From positions 21,042,327 through 21,106,326 of the forward strand of contig CM076195.1 in assembly GCA_038277395.1 (NCBI GenBank): a stretch of 64,000 bases of DNA, written 5' to 3'. This DNA is from Dryocosmus kuriphilus (lineage: Eukaryota > Arthropoda > Insecta > Hymenoptera > Cynipidae). Made by a program: the position numbers and the translations under genes. Shown here piece after piece: positions 55,319-64,000 of the stretch. The notes under the pieces are model-generated. The model was given only the letters and a program-made list of their open reading frames with translations, had not been told where the DNA came from and did no database searches. Position 1 is the stretch's first letter. Every line of letters begins with the position of its first letter.

Positions 55319-55901
55319 GGATTTCAATGTTGAATTTTAACATTTTGACTACAGAATCTCAATCAGTGACCACGAAAACCTTCTAGCAATCATTTAAAGC
55401 CGATTTCAGCCATTGGAGTCACTGAAGGCTTGATTGTTTGTCAGAAAATCCGCCATATTGGATTCGCTATCTTGGATTCCGATATTCTGATTACATAATC
55501 GTAATCAGCGACCTCGAAAACCCCCGAGTAACTATTTCCAAGGCGATTTGAGGAAATTTAGTTGCAGGTAGCATAATCGTTGACATACAGCCGCCATATT
55601 GGATCCACCATTTTAAATTTCGAAATATGTCATATGGTTCGTCAAAGTATCTATGCAAACGTAGAATTAAAGCCTAAAAGGAGTATTTAAAATCGACACT
55701 TAATATTTTTATTTAAAAATTAATTTGTTCATCTATGTTTTTCCTGACTCTCGACGCCATATTTAGTGGGCCATATTGAATTTCAAAAACCGCCAAACTT
55801 TTCTGAAAAATAGATAAAATTTGCGAAATTTTGAGTCTAAACACGATTTTTTGTCAAACCAATTTTGGGCAGCAGGGGGTGTCCGGTTGAGAAAGAATGC
55901 C

Positions 55902-55903
<2 letters not shown>
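55319..55903 (-). repeat. Terminal inverted repeat, right
   Basis: Reverse-complement partner of 51780-52378, ending GAATGCCCC at 55903. Confidence 0.85.
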
Positions 55904-55971
<68 letters not shown>

Positions 55972-56061
55972 CCCAAATAGTGTTAGAAGGCAACCTAAGA
56001 AGGTGAACCGGTAACTTAAATAAGGTCAAATGGTAATCTAATAAGGTCGACCCTTATAACA
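55904..56061 (-). repeat. Element 3 5' LTR, upstream piece
   Basis: Minus strand starts TGTTATAAGGGTCGACC at 56061. 55971-56061 matches 44658-44769 of the 3' LTR. The (AT)n stretch 55904-55970 is longer than in the other LTR. Confidence 0.82.
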
Positions 56062-56779
56062 GGCAGGAAAGAAAATAAAAATGACTTGTTTACAACAAGT
56101 ATGACATTTAACAAATTTTTCGTTGAGCTAGACATCATCTTTATGAATCTCGAATATTATTTGTTATAAAAAAAAAGGTTGTAGTTTGATTTTTCTACCA
56201 GCGACTATCTTTTGCCATTACTGCGGCTAAAAGAACATGATTCTAACTTCAAAGTGTTTGAATAGAGAACAAGAACATTCTTTAATTAGTGTATTAGTTT
56301 ACTAATTACTAGTTTAGTTATTATTTATTAGTTTAATTAACTTATAATATAGTACTTTAAGAATGATGTTTGTCATAAGTAACAAGTAAAAGGGGACCAG
56401 AAAACCTAAACTTTGCTCCAAGACGCACAGTAGTTCGATTAAAATCAAGTTCAATTTTTCTTTGAAAATAATCAGAAGGAAGCGGATTTTTCAATTTATT
56501 TCCGTGTTCCACAATACATAAACAAAGACAGCTTATAAAATTTCTTATTATCTTTAATCTTGTGCTCGAAATATCAAAATAAATTTTTTCAGAAAGTTAT
56601 GAAAAAAGACATTTAAAAGGACTTGAAAATGCTATAGTTGAATATTTCTTTTCTGAATTTGTTTACAACATTCGCAATCTTATTAGCTACTCCGAAAAGT
56701 TCCCGTACCCAAAATTTGATAAAAATAGGACGAAAAATTGAATTTTTGCCACTTTCTGATATCTCATGGCCCACTGTGC
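56062..56779. other. Intergenic AT-rich sequence
   Basis: No gene or named repeat recognised. A run of TTAGTTTA-type short repeats occurs at 56285-56345. Confidence 0.6.
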
Positions 56780-57156
56780 ACTCGATAGTTTAAGGTTGCT
56801 GGCCAAGGTGTCAAAAAACTGTATCGTCGCTCAAATTCCATTGAATTCCATCTGTTTTCGTATTTACTACTTAAGTATTTTCAACAGACACTTTGCGAAA
56901 AGATTTGATCCACCCGGAAGGAGTTCACGGTTGTATGAGGGGGGGGGGGGGGGGGGGGGGTTTGCTAGACAGTTTTCCGAAAAAAGTAAAAATATATGTG
57001 CTAAAATAAGATAATGGAAAAGCGTTGAAATGAGTGGAAGTAGAGAAAGAGTTCCAATGGTTAGAAGGAGAAAACAATACCAGAGTAATACTTATAACCT
57101 GTAAATGATTATGTTAGGGACTGGAGAGACACTGTAACTGCATTCGCGGCAAGGCA

Positions 57157-57465
57157 TCACTTTTTTCTCTTCAGCGAATTTCCCATTTTGCACAATACAA
57201 TCATATTCCATGTGAAAAACATTAAAAGTACAAAAATAATTGTCGCCACAACCACGACTGCCAAAATGCTGTTGGTAATGTCGCTCACCCGTAAGCTGCT
57301 GCCACCTGGCGACATCAAATTTATCGACGGCGGGAATTTCAAACTTGAAATGCAATAGTATGGTGTAAATATCAATGTAATATTTTTATCTTGTGCAGAA
57401 ATATAATGTAAAAATGCCGCTTTGAAGTATTGTTCAATATTGAATGAAATTATTTTTCTTGCCAT
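57157..57465 (-). CDS. Hypothetical 102-residue membrane-span frame in the left arm
   Basis: ATG at 57465. The product would have a polar N-terminal half, a strong membrane segment (ILAVVVVATIIFVLLMFF, about residues 67-84) and a basic tail ending SLKRKK. The inverted partner in the other arm (ATG near 61815) stops after about 18 codons. I recognise no family. The single copy and the stop in its partner make a real protein doubtful. Confidence 0.25.
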   Translation of the reverse strand: MARKIISFNIEQYFKAAFLHYISAQDKNITLIFTPYYCISSLKFPPSINLMSPGGSSLRVSDITNSILAVVVVATIIFVLLMFFTWNMIVLCKMGNSLKRKK

Positions 57466-57884
57466 AAAAGTGGATATTGTTTACTTCAAGAGTTGATCAT
57501 ATATCAGGAATTACCGTCAAAATTAATTATTAGGGACGATTTTGCTTCTGTTGAAAATCTTTAAATTATGCGATGAAAATCTGTGGATAATGCGAAAATA
57601 TGCGATGAAAAAATGAGAACTATAAGCTGAAAATAATCTATGCAAGCCAAATATTACCTTTTTTTATCACAAATACGTGTATTATTACATTTTTACGTTT
57701 ATAAAATAGAAAAGAAAAAGTTTTCAGTTTTTAGGCAGTAAAATATTTATTTTTTCAAAATATAGGAAAACCTATATTGACTATATTGATTCGCAGTTAC
57801 ATGCAATTTTGTAAAGTACAGCGACGGAGAAGACGCATCAAGTAGAATCGTGTAAATAAGGTAAGTACTGAACACTCTATTATC

Positions 57885-58350
57885 ACTTTAGAACAACAAT
57901 ATTTCTCAATTCTTTCAACATTTATTATTACCAAAAAGTTCCTTGAGCTGTTCTCCCTACAAGCACGAGCGTCGACTGTAGAAATCTGGGATTCCAGAAA
58001 CAATTGATATTTTAGAAATCTGCAAGAATATTTTCAAAATTAGTACCAGTTTTGCAGAGGAATTGAATCCAATCAAAACGATCTTTCATTAACATTTGGA
58101 AAGCTTTCTATTAATTTTGTATTTTATTCCTACTCACTATTTTTCCCATTATTTCGAATTTTTGGATTGGATTCAATTCGTCTGCAAAAACTGGTCCTAA
58201 TTTTGAAAATATTCTTGCAGATTCTTAAAATAGCAGTTGTTTCTGGAATCGTCGAGTTCTACAGACGACGCTCATGCTTGTGGGGAGAGCAGCTGGAGGA
58301 ACTTTTTGGTAACAATAAATGTTGAAAAAATTGAGGGATATTGTTGTTCT
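57885..58350. repeat. Hairpin: inverted pair within the foldback
   Basis: 57885-58105 and 58155-58350 are reverse complements around a loop of about 50 bases. Matching landmarks are TTTAGAACAACAATATTTCTCAATT against AATTGAGGGATATTGTTGTTCTAA, and the GCAAGAATATTTTCAAAATTAG block. It would form a long stem. Confidence 0.85.
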
Positions 58351-58389
58351 AACCCGTGTAGAAAAAGCCCCACTTGGCCTCACTACAAC

Positions 58390-58850
58390 TAGGGTGCTAG
58401 TCGGGGGCTAATCGGTGTTTTTTGTGTTTAAAGATCCTAATCGGGGGCTGATCGGGGGCAGGTCGGGCTATTTAAAAAGAATTATTTCCGTACGCGCGGC
58501 TATTTTCTGTCATCATTTCTAAGTAGGTTCTAGTCGGGAACTAGTCGGTCGCTAATTGGTGTTTTTTGTTAAAAAAATCCTAATCGGGGGCTAGTCGGGG
58601 ATACGTCGGGCAGTTTAAAAATAATTAATTCCGCGTACGCGTCTATTTTTCTGTCAACATTTCTAGGCGGGTTCTAGTCGGGAACTGGTCGGTGGCTAGT
58701 TGGTGTTTTTTTGTTCAAAAATCCTAATCGGGGCCTGGTCGGGGACAAGTCGGGCTATTTAAAAATAATTAATTCCGTACGCGGCTATTTTCTGTCAACA
58801 TTCCTAGGCGGGTTCTAGTCGGGCACTGGTCGGCGACTTGACTTAAATTT
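58390..58850 (+). repeat. Tandem repeat of CTAGTCGGG-rich unit, about 3 copies
   Basis: Units begin near 58399, 58536 and 58670, share GGTGTTTTTTGT, a CCTAATCGGGG word and TCCG(CG)TACGCG(G)CTATTTTCTGTCA, and differ by a few indels. Confidence 0.85.
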
Positions 58851-58978
58851 TAGCTCCATTTTTCACTTAAAAAAAGAGTAATTTCGATTTTAAAATTGTA
58901 ATAATTTCAAAAAATGAAGCTGGCTTGTTTTGAAGTTAGATTCTTTTATATTTCAGAAAATCCAATATTTTAAGCATA

Positions 58979-60301
58979 CGAGGGCCTACCCAAAAGAAAC
59001 CGAACTACTTTTGTACAAAGTTATTATTTTGATTTTTCTACAAAAAACATTTAATCTCCTTCAAAGTACTCTCCATTGGAGACAATACACTTATCTAATC
59101 TTTTATTCCATTGTTCGAAACATTTTTTAAATTCCTCTTTTGTGATGCTTGACAGCGCCTCCGTCGTTTTTTCCTTCACTTCAGCTACGTCCGCAAAACG
59201 CTTTCCTTTCATGTCCCTTTTCATTCGGGGGAATAAAAAAAAGTCACAGGGGGCTAAATCGGGTGAATAGGGTGGGTGAGGAACAGTGGCCATGCTATTT
59301 TTGGTCAAAAATCGGCGCACAGAAAGAGCTGTGTGAGCAGGGGCGTTGTCGTGGTGGAAAAACCAGTCCCCCGACTGCCACAAATCAGGCCTTTTCCGTC
59401 GTAAACTGTTGCGCAATCTTTTCAAGACTTCCAGGTAAAATGCCTGATTAACTGTCTGACCCGGTGGAACAAATTCTGAATGGACGACTCCTCTTACATC
59501 GAAAAAACAAATGAGCATCGTCTTAATGTTTGACCTCACCTGACGAGCTTTTTTAGGGCGAGGCGAATTTTGAGTCTTCCATTGACTTGACTGTTGCTTA
59601 GTTTGAGGATCGTATCCATAACACCACGATTCGTCACCTGTTATGACCTTGGAAAAAAAGTTTGGATCATTTTGGAATTCCTCCTTCAAAGCAGAGCATG
59701 CTTGCACGCGGCCTTGTTTTTGCTCTGCAGTCAGCAGTCGAGGAACAAATTTTGCAGCCACCCTTCTCATCCCCAAATCTTCACTTAGAATTCTCTGTAC
59801 TGAACTCCAACTCACGCCAGATTTCTCCACAACTTCTTCGATGGTCCTTCGTCGATCTTCCAGGATGATTTCACGAATTTTTTCAACATTTTCGTCGGTT
59901 CGGGCCGTCGAAGGACGTCCAGAGCGAGGTTGATCGTCAATTGATATTTCCCCACTTTTAAAACGAGAAAACCACTCGAACACTTGAGCTTTTCCCATAG
60001 CATCATCCTTGTAGGCCGTTTTTAACATTTGAAGAGTTTCTGTGCCCGTTTTCCCGAGCAGGAAGCAAAACCTCACGTTGGCACGCTGATCACGAAAATC
60101 GACCATCACAAAAAACGACGAGGGCGCAAAGCAACAGTCACAAAAAAAATTACACACACCAAATGCAACCTTACACAGTGATAGCAGTTGGCATACTAAC
60201 TGGTGAAAAGTGCCTCTACACGCACCTACCGGCAAAAACCCGGTACTACAACAACTCCGCTCCCCACAACATCAGTTCGGTTTCTTTTGGGTAGGCCCTC
60301 G
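58979..60301 (-). mobile_element. Full-length mariner (DD34D)
   Basis: 1323 bp, TA on both sides (58977-58978 and 60302-60303), inverted ends of about 28 bp starting CGAGGGCCTACCCAAAAGAAACC. It holds one long transposase frame on the minus strand. A deleted relative lies at 34403-35148 with nearly identical sequence, so the family was recently active in this genome. Confidence 0.97.
59051..60106 (-). CDS. Mariner transposase
   Basis: 351 residues from an ATG at 60106; an in-frame extension upstream has no better start and would run into the leader. The N-terminal third has paired helix-turn-helix DNA-binding modules (GKTGTETLQMLKTAYKDDAM and VSWSSVQRIL regions). The catalytic Asp residues are in ITGDESWCYGY, in FFHHDNAPAHT and, exactly 34 residues later, in LAPCDFFLF, so the class is DD34D. 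The YSPDLAP motif is intact. Length fits the family (about 340-355). No stop or frameshift was found. It cuts and pastes DNA at TA sites and could act on the deleted copy at 34403. Confidence 0.95.
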   Translation of the reverse strand: MVDFRDQRANVRFCFLLGKTGTETLQMLKTAYKDDAMGKAQVFEWFSRFKSGEISIDDQPRSGRPSTARTDENVEKIREIILEDRRRTIEEVVEKSGVSWSSVQRILSEDLGMRRVAAKFVPRLLTAEQKQGRVQACSALKEEFQNDPNFFSKVITGDESWCYGYDPQTKQQSSQWKTQNSPRPKKARQVRSNIKTMLICFFDVRGVVHSEFVPPGQTVNQAFYLEVLKRLRNSLRRKRPDLWQSGDWFFHHDNAPAHTALSVRRFLTKNSMATVPHPPYSPDLAPCDFFLFPRMKRDMKGKRFADVAEVKEKTTEALSSITKEEFKKCFEQWNKRLDKCIVSNGEYFEGD

Positions 60302-60640
60302 TATATCCAAGTTTGCACTGAAAATTCGAATTAAGGACTGTCAGCTCGAGTGAAATCATTAAAATAAGAAGCTGAATTTCCTTTATATTGGATTTTATTA
60401 CACTAGAAATCATTAGTTCATTTTAATAATGTGCAGTAACGTATACAAAAATGTAAAACAGAAGTTTGTTTTAACATATTATTATTCATAAAAACAGATC
60501 ATTGAATATATTTTTTTAGTTCAGTGGATCATGCCAGCGACAAAATATCTTTCTGTACCATTCTGTTTTCAAATGACATTCTTACCAACTTATTCTTAAT
60601 TGTAATTACTTGTTGAGAGACAACTATTTTTGATGTTTTA
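60302..60640. other. AT-rich sequence within the nested element
   Basis: No gene or repeat recognised between the mariner and the GC-richer patch. Confidence 0.6.
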
Positions 60641-60659
60641 CTTTTCAGTTCCTACATTT

Positions 60660-60870
60660 GCAATTTACTTGAATCCATCCGGTCAGGGTTCAAGGGGCTT
60701 GCAGGGAAGAAGTACCAGGAAGCTCCGCTAGATGGCAAATAGACTGGGCCTCCGCATGCAAGGAGAAACGCCGAGTCTATAAAGGCGGCACGTTTCCCTG
60801 AGTAGGCACTTCCTTCGAGCTTCGGTTCAGTGAGTGTTACACCTTTTCATTGGTTGGTGAAAGGGCTGGA
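60660..60870 (+). promoter_or_regulatory. GC-richer promoter-like patch
   Basis: A markedly less AT-rich block with a TATA-type CTATAAAGG (60778-60786) and a TCAGTGAGTG initiator-like site (60827-60836). The spacing (about 50) is longer than ideal for a TATA-initiator pair. It could be a captured host promoter or a fragment of an LTR. No matching coding frame follows. Confidence 0.3.
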
Positions 60871-61062
60871 TATAGGCGTTCCCCTATATTCCGCTTCCGA
60901 ATCATACTAGGAAATTTTTTTTTGTGTAAAAGTCCAAAACGCGGACATGACCGTATAGAATCCGAATTGATTCAATTCCGGCAGACCGTTCAAAAAAACG
61001 AAAATGGCCGGGCACAATTCAAATTACTCGAATCTGGTAGACCGTACAAATCATCCTTAATT

Positions 61063-61111
61063 ACGTATATATATATATATATAGCTATATATATATATAT
61101 ATATATATATA
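61063..61111. repeat. TA-repeat palindrome
   Basis: TATATA runs on both sides of AGCT, followed by another AGCT: a self-complementary block prone to cruciform formation and to length errors. Confidence 0.9.
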
Positions 61112-62545
61112 GCTGATAAATTCTGTTTTTGGACCAGTTTCTTCGGGGCAGCTGTTTGAGCCGTACTAGCGCCCGACTAGACCCCGACAAGGATATGCCG
61201 GGTTACCAGGCTAGCGCCTAACTAGACCCCGACTAGGATAAGTCGAATCAACTGACTAGCTCCCGACTAAACCACCGTGATGTTACTGGCCGTGGGCTAT
61301 ACCAGTTGTCCCGACTAGCTCCTGACTTTCAGTGGGGTCAGCTGGTCGGTAACCAGACTAGCTCCCCATTTCAATTTCTACACGGGAAAGCGAGAATAGA
61401 GTATTCAATACTTACCTTATTTATACGATTCTACGTGATGCGTCTTCTCTTTCGTTGTACTTTACAAAATTACATGTAACTGCGAGTCAATATAGTCAAT
61501 ATAGGTTTTCCTATATTTTGAAAAAATAAATATTTTACTGCCTAAAAACTGAAAACTTGTTTTTTTTTCTATTTTAGAAAACGTAAAAATGTAATAATAC
61601 ACGTATATATGACAAAAATAGGTAATATTTAGGCATGCATAGATTATTTTCAGCTTATAGCTCTCAATTTTTCATCGCATATTTTCGCATAATCCACAGA
61701 TTTTCGCCGCATAATTTAAAGATTTTCAACGAAAGGAAAATTGTCCCTAATAATTAATTTTGAGAGTAATTCTTAATATATGATCAACTCTTGAAGCAAG
61801 CAATATCCACTTTTATGGCAAGAAAAATAATTTCCTTCAATATTGAACAATACTTCAAAGCGGTATTTTAAAATTATGTTTCTGCACCAGATAACAATAC
61901 TACATTGTATTTACACCATACTATTGTATTTCAAGTTTGAAACTCCCACCGTCGATAAATTTGATGTCGCCAGGTGGCAGTAGTTAACCGATGAGCGACA
62001 GTACCAACAGCATTTTGGCAGTCGTGGTTGGTGCGACGAGCGCTGTCCCCTATCAAATTCTGTCATAACCCCACTTGTTGCATACAATTATTTTTGCACT
62101 TTTAAAGTTTTTCATATGGAATATGGTTGTATTGTGCAAAATGGGAAATTCGCTGAAAGGAAAAAAGTGCTGCCTTGCCGCGAATGCAGTTGCAGTGTCT
62201 CTCCAGTCACTAGCATAATCATTTACAGGTTGTAAGTATTACTCTAGTATTGCTTTCTCCTTGTAACCATTGGAACTCTCTCTCTCTCTCTACTTCCCCT
62301 CACTTCAACATTTTTCCATTATCTTATTTTAGCACAGACATTTTTACTTTTTTCGGAAAATTGTCTAGCAACCCTTCCTCATACAACCATGAACCCCTTC
62401 CGGCTTGAGGAAATCGTTTTGCAAAGTTTCTATTTAAAATGCTTAAGTAGTAAATACTTAAACAGATGGAATTCAATGGAATTTGAGCGACATCACATTT
62501 CTAACCTATTTTCGACACCTCGGCCAACAGCCTTAAAGTTCAGGT

Positions 62546-63033
62546 GTGCCAAACTCAGGGCGCAGGTCGCGCGGCTGTCTGACCTGTTTTGAGGGAGGGC
62601 GGATATACAAAATTGAAAATGAGGGGATATATTTGGTGTAAAAAGTGACTAAAATGGAGCAAAAAATAGGGAACGAAGTAAGGGAGTAAAGTAAAATATA
62701 ATATAACATGCACAAATACATAATTTGCACAAATAAGTTCATAATAAAGAAGATTTAGAAATTATGTGAAACAAAAATACTTTTTTAACGTCCAATATCA
62801 AAATTCAAGTAAAAAGTTGTTAAATAAAAAACAACTCCGTGATAAAAATTGGACCAATCAAACTAAAGGCTTGAAAAAGCTTCGAGCAAAATTCAAACAA
62901 GAAAAACAAAAAAGAAGAGAAGGGAAAAATGAAGGCAACCAACCAAATCCCCTTCCTTCTTTTTCTTTCCCTCGTCTTTCTTTGTTTCTACTTTGTTCAA
63001 AAAACTAACCATAAACCAATTACGAACCAGCAG
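62546..63033. other. Spacer, no gene seen
   Basis: AT-rich. A Lys/Arg-rich frame at 62766-63008 has no recognised content and runs into the Penelope-like end. It may be part of that element's 3' region. Confidence 0.5.
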
Positions 63034-63068
63034 CCAACGTTTCGGTGCTCATGCAATACCCTTATCAA
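63034..63068 (-). ncRNA. Hammerhead-ribozyme-like relic of the Penelope-like element
   Basis: The minus strand reads TTGATAAGG, then a TGC-ATGA-GCA hairpin, then CCGAAACGTTGG. The GAAAC half and the GG/CC stem match the hammerhead seen in Penelope-like terminal repeats. The catalytic CTGATGA box reads TTGATAA, with two key positions changed, so self-cleavage is not expected. Confidence 0.55.
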
Positions 63069-63303
63069 GACAAAAAAGAATTATAATTAAAAATAATATC
63101 ACCCAGCCAGCTCTGTGCGGTCACCATGATGTTCCACTTTTGAGACCTGAATATGTAATAAGAAAATGATAGACACAATAATAAACCTGATACCAGAAGA
63201 GGTAGGAAAACAAGCAGGCACTGACTCAGAAACAAATACCACCAATACAAAAGCAAATTAAAATCCAGAAGAATAAAAGTAAAGAATTCATGGAATTTAA
63301 ACT

Positions 63304-63801
63304 CTATATGTAATCAATCATAGCATGAAAACAACAATTTAATTTATCTAATTGAGTCTTTAAATTTGCAGATAACTCCTTTTGTTTTTTAATAAAAAGC
63401 ATTTCCATGAATTCTCTCTTGCTCTTATCATTCTCATAATGCAAAATCTGAACATCACTCCAGTCAGAAAAGCATTCGGCACATTCTTTAGTATGTCTAG
63501 CACGAATATTGCGATAAGAACGTTTCAAATGTACATCATTCTTATGCTCCTCCATCCTAGTATTAAGAAGTCTACCGACCTGTCCCACATAAGTCATTCC
63601 ACACTTCTTGCAAATGGTTTTATAAACTACCCCACCCTTTTCCAACTTTTCTAAAAAGATTTTTACCAAAAGTTGTGAATGAGTCCATTTTAAAAGGAAA
63701 AAAAGGAAAAACATTGGCTTCCTAAATATGGTAAAATTCTTTGTGTCAAAAGACTCATGGGACCAACCCATAGCTCTGTCAACCAACACCTTAATTACCA
63801 C
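63304..63801 (-). pseudogene. Penelope-like GIY-YIG endonuclease
   Basis: About 165 codons. The GIY-YIG module starts with GGVVYKTICKKC (VVY in place of GIY, codons 58-60) and TYVGQVGRLLNTRMEEHKNDV (YVG, codons 71-73; the conserved Arg follows in TRMEEH). A Cys pair (CKKC) and downstream His/Cys residues (ARHTKEC) fit the zinc-type linker of this family. The N-terminal 50 codons are the RT-endonuclease connector. It nicks target DNA for retrotransposition. A frameshift of about 20 bases' uncertainty separates it from the RT piece. Confidence 0.85.
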
Positions 63802-63998
63802 AATTTTATTTTGTACAGGATGTACAGAAAAATATTCAAAATGCTACCAGAATAGGCACCTTTTCTAAACCAGTTACTAATAATACTCCCATCTGGAATT
63901 CTTGTTAAATCTAAGTCCAAAAAACTAATTTTGTTATTTTGCTCGATCTCACAAGTGAATTGAAGTTTTGCATGAAAACTGTTAAAGGCCTTAACCAT
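63795..63998 (-). pseudogene. Penelope-like reverse transcriptase, C-terminal piece (partial)
   Basis: 67 codons ending at a stop. It contains FNSFHAKLQFTCEIEQNN, ISFLDLDLTRIPDGSI and a WFRKGAYSG stretch, the thumb-proximal motifs of Penelope RT (F-L-D, then W-x-R-K-P-T-x-S-G; the usual Pro-Thr is Gly-Ala here). The catalytic part lies outside the window. The frame breaks before the endonuclease. Confidence 0.82.
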
Positions 63999-64000
63999 CA

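Larger units (their letters stand above)
51780..55903. mobile_element. 4.1 kb DNA transposon with RNase H-fold transposase
   Basis: Terminal inverted repeats of about 590 bp start GGGGCATTCTTTCTCAACCGGACACCCCCTG, flanked on both sides by TATATAT, so the target duplication cannot be sized. The interior has a 42 bp tandem repeat (52476-52775) and a three-piece transposase gene on the minus strand. I cannot name the superfamily with certainty. The wording of the catalytic region recalls invertebrate elements with SDGxxxxFKN and ATSHGK motifs, possibly Sola-like. Confidence 0.85.
44520..56061 (-). mobile_element. Element 3: env-bearing LTR retroelement, minus strand, 5' LTR split
   Basis: Minus-strand order from high to low coordinates: 5' LTR (56061-55904 and 51779-51646, split by a DNA transposon), primer site, gag, protease, RT, RNase H, integrase, env, 3' LTR (44769-44520). 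Layout and motifs match an errantivirus-like Gypsy element related in plan to element 2, including a tRNA-Arg-like primer site. All genes are broken. Confidence 0.85.
58353..61386. mobile_element. Terminal-repeat element with CTAGTCGGG motif arrays
   Basis: Ends CCCGTGTAGAAA (58353) and, in reverse, CCCGTGTAGAAA (61386). The left side (58390-58850) holds three tandem units of about 150-160 bp built from CTAGTCGGG / TAATCGGGG words; the right side (61160-61370) holds the inverse words CCCGACTAGC. Only AA is shared by both flanks, so the duplication is at most 2-3 bp. There is no transposase besides that of the nested mariner. It is a non-autonomous element. Confidence 0.7.
56780..62545. mobile_element. 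Foldback element with two nested insertions
   Basis: 56780-57890 is an inverted copy of 61387-62545. Landmarks are the AAATTCCATTGAATTCCATCTG block near the outer end, TGGCAAGAAAAATAATTT, CATCAAATTTATCGACGG and ATATAGGAAAACCTATATTGACTATATTGA near the inner end. The arms differ by many substitutions and small indels. A terminal-repeat element (58353-61386) sits at the inner edge and carries a mariner. No transposase of its own was found. Outer limits are uncertain by tens of bases and no target duplication is proposed. Confidence 0.72.
63034..64000 (-). mobile_element. Penelope-like element, 3' part
   Basis: Minus strand: the end of the RT (63998-63795), the connector, a GIY-YIG endonuclease domain (63801-63304), a tail, then a hammerhead-ribozyme-like relic (63068-63034). 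This is the characteristic order of GIY-YIG-containing Penelope-like elements. The element continues beyond the window. Confidence 0.85.

Noticed and set aside
55763..56029. Tyr/Ile-repeat frames on both strands
   Set aside because: Created by the (AT)n tract 55904-55970.
59149..59933. Several + strand frames of 64-100 codons
   Set aside because: Antisense of the mariner transposase; no independent support.
62766..63008. 80-codon Lys/Arg-rich frame
   Set aside because: Low-complexity A-rich sequence followed by TTCTTT runs; no domain and no partner gene.

Overview
This is a eukaryotic, AT-rich window made almost entirely of mobile DNA. The organism is most likely an insect or another arthropod. 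The evidence is three env-bearing Ty3/Gypsy (errantivirus-like) elements, arthropod-style TATA plus TCAGT LTR promoters, a DD34D mariner, a Penelope-like element with a GIY-YIG domain, short GT-AG introns inside transposase genes, and microsatellites. I see no convincing host gene, no rRNA gene and no functional tRNA gene. Order and species cannot be read from the sequence.

Layout. (1) 1-11120: a decayed Gypsy-class endogenous retrovirus on the + strand (element 1). It carries gag, protease, RT, a Ty3-type RNase H, a second RNase H of cellular RNase H1 type, a macro-domain-like module, integrase and env. (2) 12390-36390: a foldback repeat whose right arm is split by element 2, a second env-bearing LTR element (13797-35560, 184-185 bp LTRs, tRNA-Arg-like primer site). 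Element 2 is itself opened by three insertions: a 9.7 kb giant palindrome (16886-26576), a 3.8 kb DNA transposon with an intron-containing DDE transposase (27152-30923), and a 746 bp deleted mariner (34403-35148). (3) 36437-42992: a 6.6 kb non-coding inverted-repeat element packed with satellite-like arrays and flanked by TA. (4) 44520-56061, minus strand: element 3, a third env-bearing LTR element. Its 5' LTR is split by a 4.1 kb DNA transposon (51780-55903) with its own three-part transposase. (5) 56780-62545: another foldback element with a nested terminal-repeat element (58353-61386), which holds an apparently intact 1.3 kb mariner (58979-60301). (6) 63034-64000: the 3' part of a Penelope-like element on the minus strand, running off the window.

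How it fits together. Insertion boundaries can be ordered because target duplications and interrupted reading frames are visible: foldback, then element 2, then the palindrome, the DDE element and the mariner. The mariner at 58979-60301 is the only element with an intact-looking coding frame and could supply transposase to the 746 bp deleted copy, which has near-identical ends. All three retroviral elements are broken by stops, frameshifts and lost catalytic residues. The most interesting content is the extra pol modules of element 1 and the several large palindromic or foldback elements with little or no coding capacity.
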